From assembly GCA_030747595.1 (NCBI GenBank), contig JASLKK010000015.1:1-41765 (forward strand): DNA of 41,765 bases, read 5' to 3'. Source of the DNA: Acidimicrobiales bacterium. Its GTDB lineage: Bacteria > Actinomycetota > Acidimicrobiia > Acidimicrobiales > MedAcidi-G1. Made by a program: the position numbers and the translations under genes. Positions 27,525 to 33,864 of the stretch are shown here, one piece after another (the stretch's first letter is position 1; the number at the start of each line of letters is the position of its first letter). The notes beneath the pieces were generated by a model, which saw nothing but the letters and a program-made list of their open reading frames with translations, was not told the origin of the DNA and did no database searches.

Positions 27525-28563
27525 ACAGGCCGACGACCTGACCCCCGGAACGTCGGGCGACGGGCCGGCCATGGACGCGGCCATTGCCGCGGCGGCGACC
27601 GCTCGCTACCGGACGTCGCCGAATCCCTGGGTGGGTTCCGTGGTCCTGGTCGACGGCCTGATCGTCGGCACGGGTGCCACCGAACCGCCCGGCGGCGCAC
27701 ACGCCGAACGCTCGGCCATGGATGCCGCGACGCTGGCCAACGGCGGATCGATCGTCGGCTCCACGTTGGTGACCACGTTGGAGCCGTGCCACCACGAAGG
27801 TCGAACGGGACCATGTACCGAGGCCATCGTTGCCGCCGGAGTTGCCCGTGTTGTGGTGGCCATCGAGGACCCGGACCCGCAGGTGGCCGGCCGGGGCATC
27901 GCCCACCTACGAGATGCCGGTCTGGACGTGGTCGTCGGCATTCGTGCCGTAGAAGTCGCCGAACAGTTGGCGCCGTACCTCCACCACCGGAGGACCGGTC
28001 GCCCGCAGGTCGTCTTGAAGATGGCCATCACACTGGACGGACGCATCGCCGCCCCCGACGGGTCGAGCCGGTGGATCACCGGTCCTGAGGCCCGTGCCGA
28101 CGTGCACCGGATGCGGGCGGAAAGCGACGCGGTCTGTGTGGGATCGGGAACTGTGCGAGCTGATGATCCCCGCCTCGACGTCCGGGACTGGCCTGAGGCC
28201 GATGCGATGGGTTCGACCGATCCCCGCCGCATCGTGTTGGGCGCTATTCCCGATGGCGCGCGGGTACTACCCGCAGAGGAACACCACGGGGACCTGGGCG
28301 TCCTGCTCGACCGGCTGGGTGACGAGGGTGTGCTGCAGTTGCTGGTGGAAGGCGGCGCCGAAGTGGCCGGACGGTTCCACCGCGAGGGACTGGTCGACCG
28401 TGTGGTGGCCTACGTGGCCCCGGCCCTACTGGGAGGCGATGACGGCCGGCCTCTGTTGGCTGGTGCCGGAGTGGCCACCATGGCTGAGGCGTGGCGCGGC
28501 CGGTTCACCGACGTCCGGCGTCTCGGTGACGACCTTCGCATCGAGCTGGTACCCGACGCTTGA
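27517..28563 (+). CDS. ribD: Bifunctional riboflavin deaminase/reductase RibD
   Basis: Two early steps of riboflavin synthesis: deamination and reduction of the pyrimidine intermediate. 348 residues from the ATG at 27517, which overlaps the mog stop by 8 nt. Deaminase domain: GGAHAERSAM (zinc His and catalytic Glu) and LEPCHHEGRTGPC (two zinc Cys). The reductase domain starts at RPQVVLKMAITLDGRIAAPDGSSRWITG, with LLVEGGAEVAGRFHREGLVDR near the end. The usual partners ribE, ribBA and ribH do not follow; hisG on its own promoter does. Confidence 0.95.
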   Translation: MVEQADDLTPGTSGDGPAMDAAIAAAATARYRTSPNPWVGSVVLVDGLIVGTGATEPPGGAHAERSAMDAATLANGGSIVGSTLVTTLEPCHHEGRTGPCTEAIVAAGVARVVVAIEDPDPQVAGRGIAHLRDAGLDVVVGIRAVEVAEQLAPYLHHRRTGRPQVVLKMAITLDGRIAAPDGSSRWITGPEARADVHRMRAESDAVCVGSGTVRADDPRLDVRDWPEADAMGSTDPRRIVLGAIPDGARVLPAEEHHGDLGVLLDRLGDEGVLQLLVEGGAEVAGRFHREGLVDRVVAYVAPALLGGDDGRPLLAGAGVATMAEAWRGRFTDVRRLGDDLRIELVPDA

Positions 28564-28611
28564 ACCCGTTCGGGAGCTGAAATCCCCGGCGGCGGCGGCG
28601 GTCCCGACGGG

Positions 28612-28617
28612 TAGGTT
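28612..28617 (+). promoter_or_regulatory. Leaderless -10 element of hisG
   Basis: TAGGTT, 6 nt before the GTG at 28624. Confidence 0.58.
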
Positions 28618-28623
28618 CGTGTC

Positions 28624-29499
28624 GTGCTGAAACTCGTCCTTCCCAAGGGTTCCCTTGAAAAGTCCACTCTCGACCTGTTCGAGGGTGCCGACCTGGGGGT
28701 CCAACGAAATTCCTCGGTCGACTACCGGGCAACCATCGATGATCCACGGATCGACGATGTCCGGATCCTGCGGCCCCAGGAGATTCCCACCTACGTGGCC
28801 GACGGCCTGTTCGACCTCGGGATCACCGGACGGGACTGGATCGAGGAGACGCATAGCAACGTCGTGTCTCTCGGCGAGCTCCACTATTCGAAGGCCACGG
28901 CCCGACCGGTCCGCATCGTGGTCGCCGTCCCCGGCGATTCCGACGTCGAGTCGGTGGCTGACCTCCCAGCCGGGGTTCGGGTGTCGAGTGAATACCCGGT
29001 GATGACGCGTCAGTTCTTTGAGGCCCACGGCGTCGAGGCCGATATCCGACTCTCGTATGGGGCGACGGAGGCCAAGGTTCCCGACATCGTCGACGTGGTG
29101 GTGGACATCACCGAGACGGGCCGGGCCATCCGGGCGGCCGGTCTGAAGATCATCGACACCATCCTGACCAGCTACACCGAACTGGTGGCCAACGCTGAGG
29201 CCTACGCCGATCCCGACAAGCGCCACGCCATGGAGCAGATACACCGGTTGCTTCAGGGAACGCTGGAGGCCCGCGGCAAGGTCCTCGTGAAGATGAACGT
29301 GTCGGGCGAGCACCTGGACGCGGTGATCGACCTGATCCCGTCAATGAAGTCGCCGACGGTCAACGAGCTGTACGGCGGCTCCGGCTTCGCCATCGAGACC
29401 GTGGTGGCCAAGTCGGAGATCAACGTGCTCATCCCGGCGCTGCGTGACGGTGGTGCCACCGACATCATCGAACTACCGCTTTCCAAGATCGTCCACTGA
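28624..29499 (+). CDS. hisG: ATP phosphoribosyltransferase, long form
   Basis: First step of histidine synthesis. 291 residues from the GTG at 28624. Catalytic domain: LVLPKGSLEKSTLDLFEGADL, FDLGITGRDWI and the PRPP-binding segment DIVDVVVDITETGRAIRAAGL. The C-terminal 70 residues (about 210-285) form the histidine-binding regulatory domain of the long form, so no HisZ is required. hisE, often adjacent in actinobacteria, is not here. It converges on the DUF1844-like gene. Confidence 0.96.
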   Translation: MLKLVLPKGSLEKSTLDLFEGADLGVQRNSSVDYRATIDDPRIDDVRILRPQEIPTYVADGLFDLGITGRDWIEETHSNVVSLGELHYSKATARPVRIVVAVPGDSDVESVADLPAGVRVSSEYPVMTRQFFEAHGVEADIRLSYGATEAKVPDIVDVVVDITETGRAIRAAGLKIIDTILTSYTELVANAEAYADPDKRHAMEQIHRLLQGTLEARGKVLVKMNVSGEHLDAVIDLIPSMKSPTVNELYGGSGFAIETVVAKSEINVLIPALRDGGATDIIELPLSKIVH

Positions 29500-29500
29500 C

Positions 29501-29514
29501 CGGCGGTTCCGCCG
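29501..29514. terminator. Short GC hairpin between hisG and the converging gene
   Basis: CGGCGG and CCGCCG around TT give a compact stem directly after the hisG stop, in the 37-bp convergent gap. Only scattered T residues follow, so termination activity is uncertain. Confidence 0.3.
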
Positions 29515-29536
29515 TTCAGTGGTTCACCGGAGAGGC

Positions 29537-29998
29537 CTACTCCTCCTCGTCGGTCGCTTCTGACCCGGGGTTCTCGGCGGCGTCCCGAAGGGCTTTTTCG
29601 ACGGACACGTAGGCCAGTCGGATCTGGTGGAGGGCGTCGCGCATCGTGGCCTCGGCTTCCCCGAGACGACCGGGCAGCTTCTCGACCACGGCTCCCAGGG
29701 CGTCGATGGCCACGGAAGCCTCGCTCATGTTGGGCGGCTGCTGGGAGAGGTGGATGGCCGCCAACTCGTAGAACCCCATGAGGTGGTTGGCCACCACCAC
29801 GGCGGCGGGCGCCGAGGCGATCTGTTCCTGGACTTGTGCCATCTCCCGGGCCATGTCCTCGGCCTGCTGGCGTTCCTCCGGGCTCAGGGCCTCGTCGGAC
29901 AAGTCGTGGGTTGGCGCGGTGCCGCCAGCGGCGTCTGTCCCTGAAACTTCCTCGGGTTCGACGGGGTGCTCTCCACCGGGGGTCCAGAGGCTGCTCAT
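29537..29998 (-). CDS. DUF1844-like conserved protein
   Basis: 153 residues from the ATG at 29998, with AGGAG 8 nt upstream. The N-terminal 70 residues are acidic, Pro-rich and Gln-rich (EERQQAEDMAREMAQVQEQ). The C-terminal helical part ANHLMGFYELAAIHL, then SEASVAIDALGAVVEKLPGRLGEAE, then LHQIRLAYVSVEKAL has the helix pattern of DUF1844. DUF1844 genes sit next to infC in other actinobacteria, as I recall, which fits this position. Function unknown; a ribosome-linked role is only suggested by context. It ends in an acidic tail (EATDEEE). Confidence 0.75.
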   Translation of the reverse strand: MSSLWTPGGEHPVEPEEVSGTDAAGGTAPTHDLSDEALSPEERQQAEDMAREMAQVQEQIASAPAAVVVANHLMGFYELAAIHLSQQPPNMSEASVAIDALGAVVEKLPGRLGEAEATMRDALHQIRLAYVSVEKALRDAAENPGSEATDEEE

Positions 29999-30076
29999 CG
30001 TGTTCGCTCCTGTTGTTCGTGGTGGCCTGCCCGGCGGGCGGCACTCTCGTCGGGTGCTGGTCGACCCCGGGAGCGG

Positions 30077-30083
30077 TAGCCTA
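30077..30083. promoter_or_regulatory. Symmetric bidirectional -10 element (DUF1844-like / infC)
   Basis: TAGCCTA holds TAGCCT reading right (30077-30082) and TAGGCT reading left (30083-30078). Rightward transcripts would start near 30089 with an infC leader of about 290 nt; leftward transcripts near 30071 with a 70-nt leader containing AGGAG. Confidence 0.45.
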
Positions 30084-30240
30084 CGGCTCACAACTAGATG
30101 GAAAGCGGGGTTCACCCCCCACCCGGCACGCGTTCAGCGGGCCCGGGTCCTCATCTCGTCTGATCGACGGGTCGTCCAGCGTCTTGAAGGGCAATGTCCT
30201 GAAAGGCAGTGCCTTCAGTGGCTAGACGGCCGTCGACCTT

Positions 30241-30268
30241 GGCGGGTGTCGGCTTTCCGGCGCCCGTC
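30241..30268 (+). promoter_or_regulatory. Attenuator-like hairpin in the infC leader
   Basis: GGCGGGTGTCGG (30241-30252) pairs with CCGGCGCCCGTC (30257-30268) through 12 bp including G-U pairs, loop CTTT, followed by the T-rich stretch GTTTCGGCTTTTCC. infC-rpmI-rplT leaders are L20-regulated in several bacteria; whether this hairpin is an L20 site, a terminator or neither is open. A second smaller hairpin (CTGA-AGGC/GCCTTCAG) lies near 30199-30219. The remainder of the 30000-30357 leader shows no gene. Confidence 0.4.
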
Positions 30269-30357
30269 GTTTCGGCTTTTCCGGGGTCTTTACCCTGTGT
30301 ACCAGTCGGTTCCGTCGGACGCCACCGCCCAAACCCCCACGAGGAGCGAGAGCCAAC

Positions 30358-30381
30358 GTGACGCACAGGAGTGACGACTAA
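30358..30381 (+). CDS. Leader mini-ORF ending on the infC start codon, 7 aa
   Basis: GTG at 30358 with GAGGAG (30341-30346) 11 nt upstream reads VTHRSDD and stops at TAA 30379-30381, whose last base is the first base of the infC ATA start (TAATA). The infC Shine-Dalgarno AGGAG (30367-30371) lies inside it, so its translation should affect infC initiation. Confidence 0.4.
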   Translation: MTHRSDD

Positions 30382-31118
30382 TAGCAACGCCGACGAATCA
30401 GGAACCGCGGATCAATGACCGCATCCGGGCCCGACAGGTCCGGCTGGTCTCGCCCGACGGTGAACAGATGGGGATTCAGACCCTGTCTGACGCACTGGAC
30501 GCGGCCCAGGAGATCGGGTTGGACCTGGTGGAGGTGGCCGACAAGGCCGACCCACCGGTTTGCCGGATCATGGACTACGGGAAGTTCAAGTACGAACAGT
30601 CCCAGCGGGCCAAGGAATCGCGCAAGAAGGCCACCCATGTCCTGGTCAAGGAGATGAAGTACCGACCCAAGATCGGTCCTGGTGACTTTGAGACCAAGAC
30701 CCGCAAGGTTGAGGCTTTTCTGAGCGAGGGTTGCAAGGTCAAGGTCACCATCATGTTCCGTGGCCGGGAGATGCAGCACCCGGAGCTCGGTCGCCGCATC
30801 CTCGATCGGGTGGCCGAGGTCGTGTCCCATGTGGGACGAGTCGAGCTGTACCCGAAACAGGATGGCCGAAACATGATCATGGTTCTGGTGCCCGGTCAGG
30901 CCACGCGCAAACAGCGCGAGGCTGCCGCCGATCGCCAGGTCGTCGACACTGAGTCCGATTCCGGCGAAGCCGCGGAGGCTGCTGATCTGGAGGCGACCGA
31001 CACCGCCGAGACCGTCGCTCCCGCGACCGACACGACCGCACCGGAGGCCACTCAGCCCGAGACGCCTTCCGAGGCGGCCGTCGCCGAGGACCAGCCCACC
31101 GAACCGCCGTCCGCCTGA
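30381..31118 (+). CDS. infC: Translation initiation factor IF-3, apparent AUA start
   Basis: Binds the 30S subunit, prevents premature 50S joining and rejects non-canonical start codons. 245 residues. The conserved N-terminus [22 protein letters not shown] lies before the first ATG (30468), and an in-frame stop sits at 30372. The only usable start with a good binding site is ATA at 30381, 9 nt after AGGAG (30367-30371); ATC at 30411 after AGGAA is a weaker alternative that would cut off the conserved PR. The N domain is about 10-85 ([13 protein letters not shown]); the C domain follows ([29 protein letters not shown]). The last 70 residues are an Ala/Glu/Thr-rich acidic tail as in Streptomyces. 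Confidence 0.93.
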   Translation: MATPTNQEPRINDRIRARQVRLVSPDGEQMGIQTLSDALDAAQEIGLDLVEVADKADPPVCRIMDYGKFKYEQSQRAKESRKKATHVLVKEMKYRPKIGPGDFETKTRKVEAFLSEGCKVKVTIMFRGREMQHPELGRRILDRVAEVVSHVGRVELYPKQDGRNMIMVLVPGQATRKQREAAADRQVVDTESDSGEAAEAADLEATDTAETVAPATDTTAPEATQPETPSEAAVAEDQPTEPPSA

Positions 31119-31159
31119 CCGGCCGACGAACTACTAGACCCGAAAACGGAGCAGAAACC

Positions 31160-31354
31160 ATGCCCAAGATGAAGACCCACCGCGGCGCTGCGAAGCGCTT
31201 CAAGGTGACCGGCAGCGGGCGCCTCAAGCGTCGCAACGCCAACCTCAGCCACATTCTCGAGAAGAAGTCCCCGAAGCGAAAGCGTCGGCTGGCTCGCCAG
31301 AGCGACGTGGACCCGGCGAATGTGCCGGCTGTCCGCAAGCAACTCGGCATCTGA
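31160..31354 (+). CDS. rpmI: 50S ribosomal protein L35
   Basis: 64 residues, very basic: [20 protein letters not shown] at the start, [16 protein letters not shown] in the middle and [10 protein letters not shown] at the end, all L35 signatures. GGAG lies 7 nt upstream of the ATG. It is the second gene of the conserved infC-rpmI-rplT operon. The 120-bp gap to rplT contains the direct repeat GGTACCGAC twice (31396, 31411) but no gene. Confidence 0.97.
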   Translation: MPKMKTHRGAAKRFKVTGSGRLKRRNANLSHILEKKSPKRKRRLARQSDVDPANVPAVRKQLGI

Positions 31355-31474
31355 CCGAGCCCCACGGGGCCTTGGAGCCCCATCGAGACAACACCGGTAC
31401 CGACTGAACGGGTACCGACCGAACAGCGATCGTCCCTGCCGCCGCCGGTGGGGACCCGAACACAGGAGAGCGTG

Positions 31475-31831
31475 ATGGCCAGGGTCAAGCGAGCCGTCCA
31501 CAGCAAGAAGAAGCACAAGGCAGTCCTCGAGCAGGCGAAGGGCTACTACGGCGACAAGAGCCGTACTTTCCGCGCTGCCAACGAGCAGGTGATGCATTCC
31601 GGGAACTACGCCTTCCGCGACCGTCGGGCGCGTAAGGGACAGTTCCGTCGGCTCTGGATCCAGCGGATCAACGCCGCCTGCCGTCAGCACGGGACCAACT
31701 ACAGCGTCTTCATCGCCGGTCTCAAGCAGGCTGGAATCGAAGTCGACCGAAAGGTGCTGGCCGACCTGGCCGTCAATGACAGTGCGGCGTTCGCCGCCCT
31801 GGTAGAGATGGCCGGCGCCGAAGCGGCCTGA
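31475..31831 (+). CDS. rplT: 50S ribosomal protein L20
   Basis: 118 residues from the ATG at 31475 ([15 protein letters not shown]), with AGGAGAG upstream; the frame is open to 31448 but the preceding nine residues are not L20. [19 protein letters not shown] and [21 protein letters not shown] are diagnostic. L20 also represses this operon in several bacteria by binding its leader. Confidence 0.97.
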   Translation: MARVKRAVHSKKKHKAVLEQAKGYYGDKSRTFRAANEQVMHSGNYAFRDRRARKGQFRRLWIQRINAACRQHGTNYSVFIAGLKQAGIEVDRKVLADLAVNDSAAFAALVEMAGAEAA

Positions 31832-31869
31832 ACGCCGCTCAACGGTTGCCGACGACGGCTACCGATCAG

Positions 31870-32706
31870 ATGATGCACGGTTATTCAGGGAGCAACCTGC
31901 GGGTTCGTCGGTTGCGAAGGCTGGCCCGTGATCGCGGAGAGCGGCATGAGCGACGTTCCTTCGTCGTCGAGGGTCCGGGCCTGGTGGCCGAGGTGCTCGA
32001 TGCCGGCCGCGACGTGAACATGGTGCTGGTTCCCGAGTCGTCGTTGGGCGACCTCGACGTCGGGCCACGTCTCGAAGCGCTCCTGGCGCGTGCTGAGGCA
32101 ACCGGGGCTGATGTCGGCACGGTGCCCGACTCGGTTTTCGACGGGTTGACCAGCACCACGTCCCCCCAGCCCGCCCTAGCCGAGGTGGGGTTCGTCGACG
32201 TCGACCCGGATGTGCTGTTCGCCGGCGTCGAGACCGGGCATCCGTTGCTGGTGCTCGTGGGCCTGGCTGATCCGGGCAACGTGGGCACCCTGTTGCGGTC
32301 AGCTGAGGCCTTCGGAGCTGCGGGCGTCCTTCTCGTCGGCGGCGTGGACCCCTACAACCCGAAGGTCGTACGGGCGGCCGCCGGTTCTGCCTTCCGGATC
32401 CCGTTCGCCATGGTGGGCGAAGACGAGGCCGTGGAGGTCGGGGGGCGACTCGCCGAAGCCGACATTGTCGCCTGGGCGACCGTGCCCACCGGTGGGGCGC
32501 CGATGGTCGACGTGGCCAAGGCGGAGGGGTTGTTGGCCCTCGTTCTCGGCAATGAGCCCCACGGGCTCACCGACGATGTACTGACGGCCTGCGCTGGTTC
32601 GGTCACCGTGGAGACAACGGGAAATGTGGACTCGCTCAACGTGGCCGTAGCCGGATCGGTGGCGCTCTACGAGGCGTGCCGGACCCGGGGAGCCTCAGAC
32701 GCCTGA
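31870..32706 (+). CDS. TrmH/SpoU-family 23S rRNA methyltransferase (RlmB/TsnR-like)
   Basis: 278 residues. The N-terminal substrate-binding domain starts at NLRVRRLRRLARDRGERHERRSFVVEGPGLVAEVL, the L30e-like part of RNA 2'-O-ribose methyltransferases. The SPOUT domain carries LADPGNVGTLLRSAEAFGAAGVLL, LVLGNEPHGL and VDSLNVAVAGSVALYE. It sits between rplT and pheS as in mycobacteria. The start is uncertain: ATG 31870, ATG 31873 or TTG 31846, none with a clear binding site. Confidence 0.9.
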   Translation: MMHGYSGSNLRVRRLRRLARDRGERHERRSFVVEGPGLVAEVLDAGRDVNMVLVPESSLGDLDVGPRLEALLARAEATGADVGTVPDSVFDGLTSTTSPQPALAEVGFVDVDPDVLFAGVETGHPLLVLVGLADPGNVGTLLRSAEAFGAAGVLLVGGVDPYNPKVVRAAAGSAFRIPFAMVGEDEAVEVGGRLAEADIVAWATVPTGGAPMVDVAKAEGLLALVLGNEPHGLTDDVLTACAGSVTVETTGNVDSLNVAVAGSVALYEACRTRGASDA

Positions 32707-32746
32707 TCGGTCCGAAACGATCATCGGGGACCAGAGGGCCGTGCCC

Positions 32747-32752
32747 TAGCCT
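32747..32752 (+). promoter_or_regulatory. Possible -10 element upstream of pheS
   Basis: TAGCCT would start a transcript near 32759. GGAGGA follows at 32755-32760 and a GTG at 32762. If used, pheS is either leaderless from that GTG or has a 75-nt leader to the ATG at 32834. Confidence 0.35.
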
Positions 32753-32833
32753 GCGGAGGACGTGCCCCGTCCAGGGCGCCCGTCGTGCACCGTCTTCAAC
32801 CGACCGCCCCGAAAGCCTCCACGCGCTCCACCC

Positions 32834-33832
32834 ATGACCCCAGAACTAGACCAACACCTCGCCGATGCCGCCGCCGCGGTGGCGGCCGCTGGCGACCTAG
32901 ATGCGCTCCGGCTGCTCGACGGTGATCTCCTGGGGAAGTCGTCGGTGGTCACCGAGGCCCGCCGGGGCCTGGGGGCACTGGATCCTGACGAGCGAAAGGA
33001 CGCTGGTCGCCGCCTCAACGAGGTCCGGACCGAACTGGAACGCCTGCTCGCTGATCGCCGGGCGACGCTGGAGGCCAGTGCACGGGCCGTCACCCTCGAG
33101 GCCGAGCGTCTCGACCTGACCGAACTCGACGGTGGCCGTCGCCTGGGCCACCGCCACGTAGTCACTCAGACCTGGGAGCGTCTCGAGGACCTGTTCGTGG
33201 GGATGGGGTACACGGTGGCCGAAGGTCCCGAGATCGAGGACGAGTGGCACAACTTCGGCGCTCTCAACTTCCCGCCCGGACATCCCGCGCGCGACATGTA
33301 CGACACGCTCTACGTCGATCACGGTGAGCCCGGAAGCACTCTGCTGCGTACCCACACCTCCCCTGTGCAGATACGCGTCATGGAGTCCTGCGAGCCGCCG
33401 ATCTACTCGATCATGCCGGGACGCGTGTTCCGCAGCGACACGGCCGATGCCACACACATGCCGGTGTTCCACCAGATCGAGGGTCTGGTGGTCGATCGGG
33501 GCATCACCTTCGGCGACCTGGCGGGCACCCTCGAGGCATTCACCAAGGCCTACTTCGGCGGCGAGTTCACGTCGCGCCTACGACCCTCCTACTTCCCGTT
33601 CACCGAGCCTTCAGCTGAGTTCGACATCCAGCGTCCCGACGGCACGTGGCTGGAACTGGCTGGTTGCGGCATGGTGCATCCCGAGGTGCTAAAGGCCACC
33701 GGCATCGATCCGGAGACCTGGTCGGGCTTCGCGTTCGGCTTCGGCCTGGATCGCCTGGCTTTGATGCGCCACGGCATCGACGACCTCCGAGAGCTGTTTC
33801 GCAACGACCTCCGATTCCTGGGGCAGTTCTGA
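32834..33832 (+). CDS. pheS: Phenylalanyl-tRNA synthetase alpha subunit
   Basis: 332 residues from the ATG at 32834. The N-terminal coiled coil (about 10-90, RRLNEVRTELERLLADRRATLE) is followed by the class II core: EGPEIEDEWHNFGALNFPPGHPARDM, motif 2 HQIEGLVVDRGITFGDL and motif 3 GFAFGFGLDRLALMRHGIDDLR. An in-frame GTG at 32762 close to a TAGCCT box would add 24 Pro/Arg-rich residues that do not resemble the family. The stop shares a base with the bridge ORF to pheT (TGATG). Confidence 0.95.
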   Translation: MTPELDQHLADAAAAVAAAGDLDALRLLDGDLLGKSSVVTEARRGLGALDPDERKDAGRRLNEVRTELERLLADRRATLEASARAVTLEAERLDLTELDGGRRLGHRHVVTQTWERLEDLFVGMGYTVAEGPEIEDEWHNFGALNFPPGHPARDMYDTLYVDHGEPGSTLLRTHTSPVQIRVMESCEPPIYSIMPGRVFRSDTADATHMPVFHQIEGLVVDRGITFGDLAGTLEAFTKAYFGGEFTSRLRPSYFPFTEPSAEFDIQRPDGTWLELAGCGMVHPEVLKATGIDPETWSGFAFGFGLDRLALMRHGIDDLRELFRNDLRFLGQF

Positions 33833-33864
33833 TGCGCCAACATCCCGAGGGCGAATCCCGATGA
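33832..33864 (+). CDS. Bridge mini-ORF between pheS and pheT, 10 aa
   Basis: The ATG at 33832 shares its A with the pheS stop (TGATG). MRQHPEGESR follows, and the TGA at 33862-33864 overlaps the pheT ATG at 33861 (ATGA). It spans the 28-nt gap between two subunits that must be made in equal amounts. Translation is inferred. Confidence 0.45.
   Translation: MRQHPEGESR

Noticed and set aside
29778-30374. 198-codon plus-strand open frame across the infC leader
   Set aside because: It is partly antisense to the DUF1844-like gene, with no start signal or family features; the leader is better explained as regulatory RNA.
30468-31118. infC starting at the first ATG (30468)
   Set aside because: This would delete the conserved PRINDRIR N-terminal segment, which is encoded upstream in frame behind a good AGGAG site.
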